Source of the DNA: Ottowia massiliensis | Lineage (GTDB): Bacteria > Pseudomonadota > Gammaproteobacteria > Burkholderiales > Burkholderiaceae_C | Length of the DNA: 64,000 bases | Direction: 5' to 3' | NCBI RefSeq assembly: GCF_900240305.1 | Contig: NZ_LT964854.1 | Coordinates: 1,054,001-1,118,000, forward strand | Shown: positions 24,896-35,964 of the stretch, one piece after another | Numbering within the stretch: position 1 is the first letter of the stretch | Layout: each line of letters begins with the position of its first letter | The notes under the pieces: model-generated | What the model was told of the DNA's origin: nothing | Databases searched by the model: none | What the model saw: the letters and a program-made list of their open reading frames with translations, nothing else | Position numbers and translations under genes: made by a program

Positions 24896-25156
24896 TCAGG
24901 CCGCTTCAGCTTCGACTTCAGGGTTGCTGCTGCGGGCCGTGCGGATGCGCAAAGCCAGCAGGCCTTTGGGGCCTTTTTCCAGCGCGAATTTCACGCGCTC
25001 GCCTTCCTTGAGCGTTTTGAAACCCTCCATTTCAATGGCTGAAAAGTGGGCAAAGGCGTCAGGGCCGCCGCCATCAGGCTCAATGAAGCCAAAGCCTTTT
25101 TGATTGTTGAACCATTTGACGGTGCCGTCGGACTCACCCAACACATTGTCAGACAT
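24896..25156 (-). CDS. Cold shock domain protein, 86 aa
   Basis: A single CSD domain with GTVKWFNNQKGFGFIEPDGG (RNP1 KGFGFI) and DAFAHFSAIEMEGFKTLKEG (RNP2-like). The C-terminal tail of about 15 residues (RSSNPEVEAEAA) is longer than in CspA. It binds single-stranded RNA/DNA. AAGGAG precedes the ATG at 25156. The 194 bp between it and clpS are AT-rich and should hold two divergent promoters and a cold-shock leader; no element could be defined with confidence. Confidence 0.94.
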   Translation of the reverse strand: MSDNVLGESDGTVKWFNNQKGFGFIEPDGGGPDAFAHFSAIEMEGFKTLKEGERVKFALEKGPKGLLALRIRTARSSNPEVEAEAA

Positions 25157-25350
25157 ATGAAAACTCCTTTTCTTGATGAGGTTGCTGCCGTTTACGGCCC
25201 CATTTTGGGATTGATTTTTTTAATGTCAAGTGCGAATACGGTGTATTACGTGTTTTTTCTGAAAATTTTCTGGCCTGGCTTGCATGGCGTGGTTTTACGA
25301 TCATTTGGAGCAGGCCGCGCCCGGCCCCTGCGCCGATAGAATGACTTCTC

Positions 25351-25713
25351 ATGGCTTCGCTTCCCTCCTCCCGTCCCCCTGATTCTCCTGCCGGCCCCCA
25401 GCATGACGAAGGCGGCGGGGTGGTGCTGGAGCGTGCGCCCTCGCGCGTGCAGCCTCCGCCCATGTATCAGGTGGTCATGCTCAATGACGACTACACGCCC
25501 ATGGAGTTTGTGGTTGTGGTTTTGCAGGAATTTTTCGGCAAAGACCAGGCCACGGCCACGCAGATCATGCAAAAGATCCATTTCGAGGGCAAAGGCATCT
25601 GCGGCGTGTATTCGCGCGATGTGGCCACCACCAAAGCCGCACAGGTGCAAGATGCGGCCCGCCAGGCAGGCCACCCCTTGCAATGCGTGGCCGAGCCTGC
25701 CGGGTCTGGTTGA
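25351..25713 (+). CDS. clpS: ATP-dependent Clp protease adaptor ClpS, 120 aa
   Basis: The core YQVVMLNDDYTPMEFVVVVL with the Asn/Asp N-degron pocket residues, then KIHFEGKGICGVYSRDVATT, is typical. ClpS delivers N-end-rule substrates to ClpA. A flexible N-terminal extension of about 37 residues (needed for delivery) is longer than in E. coli. clpA follows 75 bp downstream, as usual. Confidence 0.96.
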   Translation: MASLPSSRPPDSPAGPQHDEGGGVVLERAPSRVQPPPMYQVVMLNDDYTPMEFVVVVLQEFFGKDQATATQIMQKIHFEGKGICGVYSRDVATTKAAQVQDAARQAGHPLQCVAEPAGSG

Positions 25714-25788
25714 AAGCGCCCGCCAGCGGCCCCATGTCGGTCTGCATTCGCACACACCCGCTGCTCTCGCAGCAAGAAAGGACACACC

Positions 25789-28092
<2,304 letters not shown>

Positions 28093-28125
28093 GCGTCTGA
28101 ACGCAAACAGCCCGCAAATCACATC

Positions 28126-28210
28126 AGAAACAGGAGCAAATATGGGCAGCTGAAATGCCGCCCTGCGCAGATTCCACTAGGACATCATGCTATGGATAGA
28201 GGAGCTAAAT
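28126..28210 (+). repeat. Interspersed ~85-bp repeat, copy 7 (forward)
   Basis: One of the best kept copies: AGAAACAGGAGCAAAT, then TGCGCAGATTCCACTAGGAC, ATCATGC, CTATGGATAGAGGAGC and TAAAT. It lies just after the clpA stop and before the terminator. Confidence 0.9.
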
Positions 28211-28245
28211 AACACCCTGCGCATGAAAGCGGAACGGAGGGCATG

Positions 28246-28274
28246 AAAAAGGGAGCGCCGCCGCTCCCTTTTTT
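28246..28274. terminator. Bidirectional intrinsic terminator between clpA and the sensor kinase gene
   Basis: AAAAA precedes GGGAGCG (28251-28257), the loop is CCGC, CGCTCCC (28262-28268) completes the stem and TTTTTT follows. The A- and T-runs make it work in both directions for two convergent genes. Confidence 0.85.
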
Positions 28275-28325
28275 CATGCCCGCATCCTTTGGGCGCTGGT
28301 TTTGGGCGGCGCAATGCCTTGCCGC

Positions 28326-30401
28326 TCAATGGAAATCGGCCATTTTTTTGATCGCTCCATCTTCAAACGGCTCCGCCTGCCCGGCCACAGCCACTGGCAG
28401 GGTGAATGAAAACACCGTGCCCTGCGGTTCGTTGGCTTCGTGCGTGAGCGTGCCGCCGTGCTGCTCCACCACGGTGCGGCACAGCGGCAGGCCCAGGCCC
28501 ATGCCTTCGCTCTTGGTCGTGAAAAAGGGCGTGTACAGGCGCGGGGCCACGCCGGGGGCGATGCCGCAGCCGTGATCGGCCACGCTGAAGATCACTTTGT
28601 CGCACGAGAGCGCGAGGCGGGCCGAAAAGCGCAGGCTGCGCAGCGGCGGGGGGGTGCCGCTCATGGCCTGGATGGCGTTGCGCGCCAGGTTGAGCAGCAC
28701 TTGCTCCACCATCACCTGGGCGCACCACACGGGGGGCAGGTCATGCGGCACGTCCACTTCCACCATCACGTTCTGGCGATCGGCGTGCAGGTGAACCAGC
28801 GGCAGGATGGCTTGCACCAGCGCCTGCGGGGTGATGTTCACGCGCTGGTCGCTGCCGCGCCGCACGGCCAGGTGCACGCTGTGGATGACTTGTCCGGCGC
28901 GATTGGCCTGTCCGGCGATGCGGGTGAGGGCGGTGCGCAGATCGGCCACGATGGCCGCGTCCTGGCCGCCGTGCAGCTGCTCCAGCAGGTTGAGCGAGCC
29001 GGTGGCGTAGCTGGAGATGGCGGCCAGCGGCTGGTTCAGCTCGTGGCTGAGGTGCGAGGCCATTTCGCCTGCGGCGGCCAGGCGGGCGGTGGCTTGCAGG
29101 CGCTCCTGGCTGTCGCGCGTCATCTGCTCGATGCGGCGCTGCTCGCTGACATCCATGACCACGCTCATCCAGCCGATATGGCGGCCGTCGTGCGTGACCA
29201 GCGGGGCGTCGAACACGAGCACGGGAAAGCGCGTGCCGTCCTTGCGCTGGTAAATGGCTTGCTGGCCCTCTTCCGTCTTGCGCCACAGGCCCGAGAGCCA
29301 CTGAATCTGGTGCTGCGCGTATTCGGCGGCCAGCTCCGGCGGCCAGTAGGGCGCGGGAATGCCGGTGCCCAGCAGTTCGCTTTCGTCGCAGTCCACCATT
29401 TCGCAGAAGGCGGGATTCACATAGACGATGCGGCCTTGCTGATCGCGCGCGCGCAAGCCCACCATGAGCGAGTCTTCCATGGCCTTGCGCACGGCCAGCG
29501 CCTCGGCCAGCGCGCTTTCGGCCCGCTGGCGGCGCGCGTGGTCATAGGCCAGCAGGGTGAGCACGGCCAGCAGCGCCAGGGCGAGACCGGCCAGCAGGGC
29601 GGTCATTTCGCTGCTCAGCAAGCTGGCGGCGGGGCGGCGGCTGTCCATGCGCAGCACCAGGGTGGCGCCCGGCAGATCCAGCACGCGCTGAAACGAGATG
29701 GCCCGGGAGCCATGCCGCACCACGCCCGCCACGGCCAGGCGCGTGCCGTCCGGCTCGGCGAGCGACACCTGGTGGCGCCGCGTGTAGGCCGTGTCCACCA
29801 TGTGCGCCAGCATGGCGCTGAGCGAGTAGGCGGCCACCACGTAGCCGCGATCGACGGGCACGCACAGGGGCATGACTTCGTGGCCCGCGCCGCCGTCGTG
29901 CTGCGGCATGAACAGGCTGGGCGCGTAGGCGGGGCCGTTCAGGCGCTCCGCCGTCACGCAGGCGGCTTGCGCTTCGGCGGCCAGGCTGCGGCCAGGCGGG
30001 TCCAGGCGCGCGTGCCAGGGGCTGGTTTCGCTGGCCACGGGCCTGAGGCGGCTGTCCAGCCAGTCCAGCTGGAGCCATTCGCGGTGGCTTTGCAGCAAGG
30101 GGCGGGCGTGCAGCGCCCAGCTCGCCGGATCGGCCTGCGACAGATGCAGCCCTTGCAGGATTTGCGCGTTGTGCGACAGGGCGCGCCCCAGTTCGATGGC
30201 GGCGTCTGTGGCGTCGCGGGCGAGCGCGCGCTGGGCGCGCTGCTGGCCGTGCTCGTGCGCCAGCCAGATCAGCGCGCCCAGCAGGGCCGCCAGCAGCGTC
30301 ATCAGCAGCAGCCACAGCCCCCAGCCACGCGGCGAGAGGGCCGCGCGCTTGTGCCAGGGCAGCTCCCGCGTGGGGGTGGAGAGAAAGGCAAAGTCGCTCA
30401 C
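28326..30401 (-). CDS. PAS-containing sensor histidine kinase, 691 aa
   Basis: The layout is a transmembrane helix (about 27-47), a periplasmic sensor region of about 220 residues, and a second helix (about 268-288). A PAS domain (RDQQGRIVYVNPAFCEMVDC) with a PAC-like end (VMDVSEQRRIEQM) follows, then HisKA with phosphoacceptor H453 in SHLSHELNQPLAAISSYATG, then HATPase with NLARNAIQAM, DHGCGIAPG and EGMGLGLPLC. It is of the DctB/FixL type. The start is GTG at 30401, overlapping the stop of the nitrilase-family gene (GTGA), so the two are coupled. No response regulator lies next to it. The signal is unknown. Confidence 0.92.
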   Translation of the reverse strand: MSDFAFLSTPTRELPWHKRAALSPRGWGLWLLLMTLLAALLGALIWLAHEHGQQRAQRALARDATDAAIELGRALSHNAQILQGLHLSQADPASWALHARPLLQSHREWLQLDWLDSRLRPVASETSPWHARLDPPGRSLAAEAQAACVTAERLNGPAYAPSLFMPQHDGGAGHEVMPLCVPVDRGYVVAAYSLSAMLAHMVDTAYTRRHQVSLAEPDGTRLAVAGVVRHGSRAISFQRVLDLPGATLVLRMDSRRPAASLLSSEMTALLAGLALALLAVLTLLAYDHARRQRAESALAEALAVRKAMEDSLMVGLRARDQQGRIVYVNPAFCEMVDCDESELLGTGIPAPYWPPELAAEYAQHQIQWLSGLWRKTEEGQQAIYQRKDGTRFPVLVFDAPLVTHDGRHIGWMSVVMDVSEQRRIEQMTRDSQERLQATARLAAAGEMASHLSHELNQPLAAISSYATGSLNLLEQLHGGQDAAIVADLRTALTRIAGQANRAGQVIHSVHLAVRRGSDQRVNITPQALVQAILPLVHLHADRQNVMVEVDVPHDLPPVWCAQVMVEQVLLNLARNAIQAMSGTPPPLRSLRFSARLALSCDKVIFSVADHGCGIAPGVAPRLYTPFFTTKSEGMGLGLPLCRTVVEQHGGTLTHEANEPQGTVFSFTLPVAVAGQAEPFEDGAIKKMADFH

Positions 30402-31237
30402 AGCACGCGGTGCGCCAGGGCGGGCAGGCTGGCGCGGCAGGCCGCCGTGTGGGCGGCGTCCAGCTCGGCCAGCGCCACGCCCGCGCCTTCGGCCTGCATG
30501 GCCAGTACCTGCCCCCAGGCGTTGATCAGCATGCTGTGCCCCCAGGTGCGGCGGCCGTTTTCATGCGTGCCGCCCTGGCCGGGCGCGATGACGCAGGCCA
30601 GGTTTTCGATGGCGCGCGCGCGCAGCAGCGTTTGCCAGTGCGCCTGCCCCGTCACCCAGGTGAAGGCGCTGGGCGCCAGCAGCAGATCGGCGCCCTGCGC
30701 CGCGTAGTGGCGGTACAGCTCGGCAAAACGCAGGTCGTAGCAGACGGACAGGCCCACGCGCCAGGTGTGCCCGTCGCGCGAGGGCAGATCGAACAGCGCC
30801 GGCTTGAGGCCCGCTTTCAGCGTTTGCGATTCGTCGTAGGCGCGCTGGCCGTCGTTGAAGCGGAAAAGGTGCATCTTGTCGTAGCGCGCGGCGCAGCGGC
30901 CTTCGGGCGAGAAAACCAGCAGGGCGTTGAACGCGCGCGCATCCGCGCCTGCTTCTGCGTCTTCTTCGCCCCGCACGCGCAGCGGGATGGTGCCGCCCGC
31001 CAGCCACAGCCCCAGCCGCCGCGCCTGGCTGGCCAGCCACTCTTGCAGCGGCCCCTGGCCAAACGGCTCGGCGATGAGCAGCTTGTCGGCGTCGCTTTGG
31101 CCAAACAGGCAGAAATACTCCGGCAGCACGGCCAGCTCCGCCCCGGCGCGGGCGGCCTGCTCCAGCAAGGCGGCGGCAGTGGCGAGGTTTTCTTCCACGC
31201 GCGGCGTGGAAACGGTCTGGATGGCGGCAGCTTTCAT
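30398..31237 (-). CDS. Carbon-nitrogen hydrolase (Nit1-like, probable deaminated glutathione amidase), 279 aa
   Basis: The nitrilase Glu-Lys-Cys triad is visible: Glu in ELAVLPEYFCLFG, Lys in ARYDKMHLFRFN, Cys in VGLSVCYDLRFAELYRHYA. HWQTLLRARAIENLACVIAP and GTHENGRRTWGHSMLINAWG are typical of the Nit1/NitB group that hydrolyses deaminated glutathione. ATG 31237 (MKAAAIQTVSTPRVEENL) is the conserved start. Its stop overlaps the start of the sensor kinase. From 31238 to 31567 there is no gene apart from a candidate Zur site. Confidence 0.9.
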   Translation of the reverse strand: MKAAAIQTVSTPRVEENLATAAALLEQAARAGAELAVLPEYFCLFGQSDADKLLIAEPFGQGPLQEWLASQARRLGLWLAGGTIPLRVRGEEDAEAGADARAFNALLVFSPEGRCAARYDKMHLFRFNDGQRAYDESQTLKAGLKPALFDLPSRDGHTWRVGLSVCYDLRFAELYRHYAAQGADLLLAPSAFTWVTGQAHWQTLLRARAIENLACVIAPGQGGTHENGRRTWGHSMLINAWGQVLAMQAEGAGVALAELDAAHTAACRASLPALAHRVL

Positions 31238-31470
31238 GGCAGCGTTTTCAAGGCGAAGGTTCGCGAGAAGGTTGCAGGTTCTGGGACTGTTGACGCCGGA
31301 AGGCGGGCATAGCGGCGATTCTGGCGAAAAACAGGCCATGAAACGGGCCCAATAAGCCGCAAGCCCTGATGGAATCAGCGCGGGCAGCTATTGTTTTTGC
31401 AACACCCAGGCAGGCCGCCCGGGGCCGCGCTTTTGGCCCTCACGCTTTGGCGCCTGCGGGCCATACGCGG

Positions 31471-31483
31471 GTTACACGATAAC
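31471..31483 (+). promoter_or_regulatory. Candidate Zur operator upstream of the zinc-type ABC operon
   Basis: GTTACACGATAAC has the GTTA-N5-TAAC dyad of the Zur core (GTTATANTATAAC), matching 9 of the 12 defined positions. A TATCAT -10-like box follows at 31492. It is placed about 85 bp before the small membrane protein gene and 280 bp before the ATPase gene. Confidence 0.35.
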
Positions 31484-31567
31484 GGCGCGGGTATCATCCG
31501 CGCCTCTTTTCCGCTGGCAGCGGCCTGCCTGCGCCGCTGGCGCGGCGGCCCGAAGCGCCCACGATTC

Positions 31568-31759
31568 ATGCCCGCTCCTGTTCCCGCCCAGGCCGCGTCG
31601 TCGGCCCCGCCCCCGCCGGATTCATTGCCTCATCCATTGCCTGCCACGCCTGCCGCCAGCTTGCTGCTGGCTTCTGCCGCGCAGCGGCTGCTGTGGGCGC
31701 TGCTGGCGTGCGCGGGGCTTTGGGGGCTGCTGGCCTGGGCCGTCTCGCCCGTTCAGTGA
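31568..31759 (+). CDS. Small single-pass membrane protein of unknown function, 63 aa
   Basis: A Pro/Ala-rich N-terminus (MPAPVPAQAASSAPPPPDSL) is followed by one or two hydrophobic stretches (LLLASAAQRLLWALLACAGL and onward). The ATG at 31568 is chosen because the frame upstream (to 31391) is Arg-rich and unlikely to be coding. It is 7 bp before the ABC ATPase gene and so probably first in the zinc operon. No family recognised. Confidence 0.5.
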   Translation: MPAPVPAQAASSAPPPPDSLPHPLPATPAASLLLASAAQRLLWALLACAGLWGLLAWAVSPVQ

Positions 31760-31766
31760 CCCGGCC

Positions 31767-32519
31767 ATGACGGCAACAGGCATGACGCCGCGCATCACCC
31801 TGCATGAGCTGACGCTGGGCTATGAAGGCCGCGTGGCGCTGCAAGATGTGTCGCTGACCATCGAGCCGGGGGCGCTGCTGGCGGTGGTGGGGCCGAACGG
31901 CGCGGGCAAGTCCACGCTGATCAAGGCGCTGGCGGGGCTGCTTGCGCCCTTGCGCGGGCGCATGGAAGGGCTGGCTGGCGCGCGCGTGGCCTACATGCCG
32001 CAGCAAGGCACGCTCGATCGCAGCTTTCCGGCCACGGTGCTGGAGCTGGCGGCGCTGGGGCTGTGGCACGAAACGGGCGCGCTGGGGCAGCTGACGGCGG
32101 CGCAGCGCGCGCGCTGCCAGGCGGCGCTGGTGCAAGTGGGGCTGGGCGATTTGGCGCAGCGCCGCCTGCACGAGCTTTCAGGCGGGCAAATGCAGCGGGC
32201 GCTGTTTGCGCGGCTGCTGCTGCAAGACGCGCCGGTGCTGCTGCTCGATGAGCCTTTCGCCGCGATGGACGAGCGCACATGCCAGGATTTGCTGGCCCTG
32301 CTGCGCGGCTGGCAGGCGCAGGGCAAAACGGTGCTGGCCGTGCTGCATGACCTGGCGCAGGTGCGCCAGGCTTTCACGCAAACCTTGCTGCTGGCCGGGC
32401 GCGTGCTGGCCTATGGCCCCACGCAGTCGGTGCTCACGCCGCAAAACCTGCTGCGGCTGCGCATGCCCGATGGGTCTGGCGAGCCAGCCGGCATGGCCTG
32501 CCAAGGGGCCGCGCCATGA
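31767..32519 (+). CDS. Metal (zinc/manganese-type) ABC transporter ATPase, ZnuC/AztA-like, 250 aa
   Basis: Standard ABC ATPase: Walker A VVGPNGAGKSTLIKALAGLL, signature LHELSGGQMQRALFARLLL, Walker B VLLLDEPFAAMDE, and H-loop VLAVLHDLAQV. VAYMPQQGTLDRSFPATVLE is typical of the cluster 9 metal-ABC family. Its stop overlaps the permease start by 4 bp. The start may be ATG 31767 or 31782. Zinc is the likely substrate because of the His-rich loop in the binding protein downstream. Confidence 0.9.
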   Translation: MTATGMTPRITLHELTLGYEGRVALQDVSLTIEPGALLAVVGPNGAGKSTLIKALAGLLAPLRGRMEGLAGARVAYMPQQGTLDRSFPATVLELAALGLWHETGALGQLTAAQRARCQAALVQVGLGDLAQRRLHELSGGQMQRALFARLLLQDAPVLLLDEPFAAMDERTCQDLLALLRGWQAQGKTVLAVLHDLAQVRQAFTQTLLLAGRVLAYGPTQSVLTPQNLLRLRMPDGSGEPAGMACQGAAP

Positions 32520-33397
32520 CGCCAGCCGCTGCGGATGCCAGCCTGTGGGCGCTGCTGGCCGGGCCGTTTCTGGAATTCGGCTTCATGCGCCGGGCGCTGG
32601 CCGGGTGCGTGGCGCTGTCGCTGGGCTGCGCGCCGGTGGGCGTGTTCCTGCTTTTGCGCCGCATGAGCCTGACGGGCGACGCCATGGCGCACGCCATCCT
32701 GCCCGGCGCAGCGGTGGGCTACCTGCTGGCGGGCCTGTCGCTGCCGGCCATGACGGCGGGCGGCGCGCTGGCCGGGCTGCTGGTGGCCGTGGCCTCGGGC
32801 GTGGTGGCGCGCTCCACGGTGCTGCGCGAAGACGCGAGCATGGCCGCCTTCTACCTGCTCTCGCTGGCGCTGGGCGTGCTCATCGTCTCCACGCGCGGCA
32901 GCCATGTGGATTTGCTGCACGTGCTCTTTGGCACCGTGCTGGCGCTCGACGACGCGGCGCTGTGGCTCATTGGCGGCATCACCGGCTTCACCCTGGCGGC
33001 GCTGGCGCTGCTGCTGCGCCCGCTGGCCGCCGAGTGCATGGACCCCGGCTTTTTGCGCAGCGTGTCGCCGCGCTGGAGCGCCGCCGCGCATTACGGTTTT
33101 CTGGCGCTGCTGGTGCTCAACCTGGTGGCGGGCTTTCACGCGCTGGGCACGCTCATGGCCGTGGGCATCATGGTGCTGCCGGCCGCCAGCGCCCGCTTGT
33201 GGGCGCGCAGCCTGGGCGGCCTGCTGGCGCTGGCGGCCGGCATGGCGCTGGCCGCCAGCGTGGCGGGGCTGCTGCTGTCGTATTACCTGGATTGGCCCGC
33301 CAGCCCTGTCATCGTGCTGTGCCTGGGGGCGCTGTATGCCGCCAGCCTTGCGCTGGGGCGGCATGGCCTGTGGCGCGGACGGGGGGAGCGGTTCTGA
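32516..33397 (+). CDS. Metal ABC transporter permease, ZnuB/AztB-like, 293 aa
   Basis: The ABC-3 permease family is recognised from FMRRALAGCVALSLGCAPVG, LLRRMSLTGDAMAHAILPG, and LGTLMAVGIMVLPAASARLW. About eight to nine transmembrane helices can be drawn. The chain starts with a 4-bp overlap with the ATPase gene. It forms the membrane channel for the imported metal. Confidence 0.92.
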   Translation: MTPAAADASLWALLAGPFLEFGFMRRALAGCVALSLGCAPVGVFLLLRRMSLTGDAMAHAILPGAAVGYLLAGLSLPAMTAGGALAGLLVAVASGVVARSTVLREDASMAAFYLLSLALGVLIVSTRGSHVDLLHVLFGTVLALDDAALWLIGGITGFTLAALALLLRPLAAECMDPGFLRSVSPRWSAAAHYGFLALLVLNLVAGFHALGTLMAVGIMVLPAASARLWARSLGGLLALAAGMALAASVAGLLLSYYLDWPASPVIVLCLGALYAASLALGRHGLWRGRGERF

Positions 33398-33404
33398 AAG
33401 CCTT

Positions 33405-33491
33405 CAATTCGCTCTTTAACCAATAGCATGAAGTCCCCGTATTCATTGCGACAACTGCGTTTTATACCCCTCTGAATTTGCTCCTCTTTCT
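33405..33491 (-). repeat. Interspersed ~85-bp repeat, copy 8 (reverse), inside an operon
   Basis: Ends AATTCGCTCTTTAACC and TCTGAATTTGCTCCTCTTTC and the internal CAATAGCATGAAGTCC match the family. It separates the permease gene from the binding-protein gene of the zinc operon and ends 43 bp before the latter. Confidence 0.8.
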
Positions 33492-33534
33492 GATGATTTC
33501 TGGCTTCTTTTCACGCTTCAAAGGAATTCCTCTC

Positions 33535-34503
33535 ATGAAACCCCTTGCGCCTTCCGCCCTGATCGCCGCCGTGCTGCTGGCCGCCGCGCCCGCCCATGCC
33601 GGGCAGGAAGAGCCGCCGCTGCGCGTGGTTGCCAGCTTCAGCATCCTGGCCGACTTGGTGCGGCAGGTGGGCGGCCCGCAGGTGAGCGTGCAGCCGCTCG
33701 TGCCCGCTGGCGGCGACGCGCACGTTTACCAGCCCACGCCCGCCGACGCGCGCGCGCTGGGGCGCGCCGATCTGGTGTTCGTCAATGGCCTGGGCTTTGA
33801 AGGCTGGATCGACCGGCTGGTGCAGGCCGCCGGCTACAAGGGCGAGCTCGTGGTGGCCACGCAGGGCATCGAACCCATTGCCAGCGAAGAAGGCGGCGAG
33901 GGCGGCGGCCACGAGCATGAGCACGGCCATGATCACGAGCACGGCCACGGTCATCACGATCACGCCCACGGCGGCCAAGACCCCCACGCCTGGCAGAGCG
34001 TGCCCAACGCCATGCGCTACGTGCGCAACATTGCCGATGGCCTGTGCGCCGCCCGCCCCGCCAACTGCCCCGTCTGGCGCGACAACGCCGCGAAATACCT
34101 GGACGAACTCACGCGGCTGGACGCCGGCATCCGCGCCGCCTGGCAGGGCGTGCCGCCCGCGCGGCGCAAGGTCATCACCTCGCACGACGCCTTTGGCTAC
34201 TACGCGCGCGCCTACGGCGTGCAGTTTCTCGCGCCGCAGGGCGTCAGCACCGACAGCGAGCCTTCCGCGCAGGACGTGGCCCGCCTCATCCGCCAGATCA
34301 GGGCCGAAAAAATCCGCGCCTTGTTCGTCGAGCAGCTGGCCAGCCCGCGCCTGCTGGAGCAGATTGCGCGCGAAACCGGCATCCGCCCCGCTGGCGCGCT
34401 GTATTCGGACGCCCTCTCGCCCGCAGATGGCCCCGCCGCCACTTACGTGGACATGATGCGTCACAACACCGCCGCGCTGACGCAGGCCGCCAAGGGCGAA
34501 TGA
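33535..34503 (+). CDS. Zinc-type ABC transporter substrate-binding protein, ZnuA/AztC-like, 322 aa
   Basis: A signal peptide (MKPLAPSALIAAVLLAAAPA) leads into a cluster A-I metal-binding protein. Ligand candidates are H63 in GGDAHVYQPTPAD, H151 in QDPHAW, H217 in TSHDAFGYYARAYGV, and a late Asp in DMMRHNTAAL or SDALSPADGP. A His/Asp/Glu-rich flexible loop at about 123-147 (GGGHEHEHGHDHEHG) is typical of ZnuA-type zinc proteins. The in-frame upstream start at 33478 lies inside the interspersed repeat and is rejected. It works with the two genes upstream. Confidence 0.94.
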   Translation: MKPLAPSALIAAVLLAAAPAHAGQEEPPLRVVASFSILADLVRQVGGPQVSVQPLVPAGGDAHVYQPTPADARALGRADLVFVNGLGFEGWIDRLVQAAGYKGELVVATQGIEPIASEEGGEGGGHEHEHGHDHEHGHGHHDHAHGGQDPHAWQSVPNAMRYVRNIADGLCAARPANCPVWRDNAAKYLDELTRLDAGIRAAWQGVPPARRKVITSHDAFGYYARAYGVQFLAPQGVSTDSEPSAQDVARLIRQIRAEKIRALFVEQLASPRLLEQIARETGIRPAGALYSDALSPADGPAATYVDMMRHNTAALTQAAKGE

Positions 34504-34665
34504 AGGACGAATGAGGGCCGCGCTCCGTTTTTCAGCCGCTTTTTTGCCGTCTTTCCCACGGGCTGGCGCGCAGGGGGCGCGTGATATAACCCGCCGCATT
34601 TTTTTCCCACGCAAACAGGCGGTTCCCTTGACACAACGACAGGCGCGCCCCGCGCACGCAGCTTC

Positions 34666-35964
34666 ATGAAGCGGGGCTTTTACACCATCATGGCGGCGCA
34701 GTTTTGCAGCTCGCTGGCCGATAACGCGCTGTTTGTCGCGGCGGTGGAGCTGCTCAAGGCCGATGGCGCGCCCGGATGGCAGGGCGCGGCGCTGGTGCCG
34801 ATGTTTGCGCTGTTTTACGTGGCGCTGGCGCCGTGGGTGGGCGCGTTCGCCGATTCGCAGCCCAAGGGGCGCGTCATGTTCATCAGCAACGCCATCAAGA
34901 TTGCGGGCTGCCTGATGATGCTGTTTGGCAGCCACCCGCTGCTGTCTTACGCCGTGGTGGGGCTGGGCGCGGCGGCCTACTCGCCCGCCAAGTACGGCAT
35001 CCTGACCGAGCTGCTGCCGCCTTCGCAGCTGGTGCGGGCCAACGGCTGGATCGAGGGGCTGACGATCTGCTCCATCATCCTGGGCGTGCTGCTGGGCGGG
35101 CAGCTGGTGGGGCCGGCGGTTTCGCAGTGGCTGCTGCAAATGCCCACCGCGCAAACGCTGGGCCTGGGCAGCGCGCCGCACGCCGCCATTGCCGCGCTGA
35201 CGCTGGTGTACATGCTGGCGGCCTGGTTCAACCTGCACATTCCGAAAACAGGCGTGCAGATGCACCCCATGCCGCGCAACGCGCTGGCGCTGTTGCCCGA
35301 TTTCTGGCGCTGCAACGCGCTGCTGTGGCGCGACAGGCTGGGGCAGGTGTCGCTGGCGTCCACCACGCTGTTTTGGGGCGTGTCGGGCAACATGCGCTAC
35401 ATCGTGCTGGCCTGGGCGGGCGCGGCGCTGGCCTACGGCACAACGCAGGCGGCCAGCCTGGTGGGCGTGGTGGCGCTGGGCACGGCAGCCGGAGCGGTGC
35501 TCGCTTCCGTGCGCGTGCGGCTGGACAAGGCGCCGGGCGTGATTCCCCTGGGCATCGTCATGGGGCTGCTGGTGGGGGCGATGGTGTTCGTGCGCCACCT
35601 GTGGGTGGCCGTGCCGTTTCTGATCGCGCTGGGCGCGCTGGGCGGCTACATCGTGGTGCCCATGAATGCGCTGCTCCAGCATCGCGGCCACAACCTGATG
35701 GGCGCGGGCCGCTCCATCGCCGTGCAGAACTTCAACGAGCAGGCGTGCATCCTCGGCCTGGGCGGGCTATACAGCCTGGCGATGGGGGCGGACATGTCCG
35801 TCTTTTTGGCGCTGGGGCTGTTTGGCGGCCTGGTGGCGGCGGTCATGCTGGGCATCTGGCTCTGGCATGCGCGCAACCTGCGCTGCCACGGCAGTGAAGT
35901 GCAGCGCCTGCTGCAAGCGGCCCGCAGCGACCGCCACAGCAGCCACGGGGGCCAGGGGCAATGA
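34666..35964 (+). CDS. lplT: Lysophospholipid transporter LplT, MFS family, 432 aa
   Basis: A twelve-helix MFS protein with the LplT-specific start FYTIMAAQFCSSLADNALFV and GLGAAAYSPAKYGILTELLP, plus NGWIEGLTICSIILGVLLGG and GYIVVPMNALLQHRGH. LplT flips lysophospholipids across the inner membrane for re-acylation by Aas; no aas gene is in the window. Its stop overlaps the next start by 4 bp. Confidence 0.93.
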   Translation: MKRGFYTIMAAQFCSSLADNALFVAAVELLKADGAPGWQGAALVPMFALFYVALAPWVGAFADSQPKGRVMFISNAIKIAGCLMMLFGSHPLLSYAVVGLGAAAYSPAKYGILTELLPPSQLVRANGWIEGLTICSIILGVLLGGQLVGPAVSQWLLQMPTAQTLGLGSAPHAAIAALTLVYMLAAWFNLHIPKTGVQMHPMPRNALALLPDFWRCNALLWRDRLGQVSLASTTLFWGVSGNMRYIVLAWAGAALAYGTTQAASLVGVVALGTAAGAVLASVRVRLDKAPGVIPLGIVMGLLVGAMVFVRHLWVAVPFLIALGALGGYIVVPMNALLQHRGHNLMGAGRSIAVQNFNEQACILGLGGLYSLAMGADMSVFLALGLFGGLVAAVMLGIWLWHARNLRCHGSEVQRLLQAARSDRHSSHGGQGQ

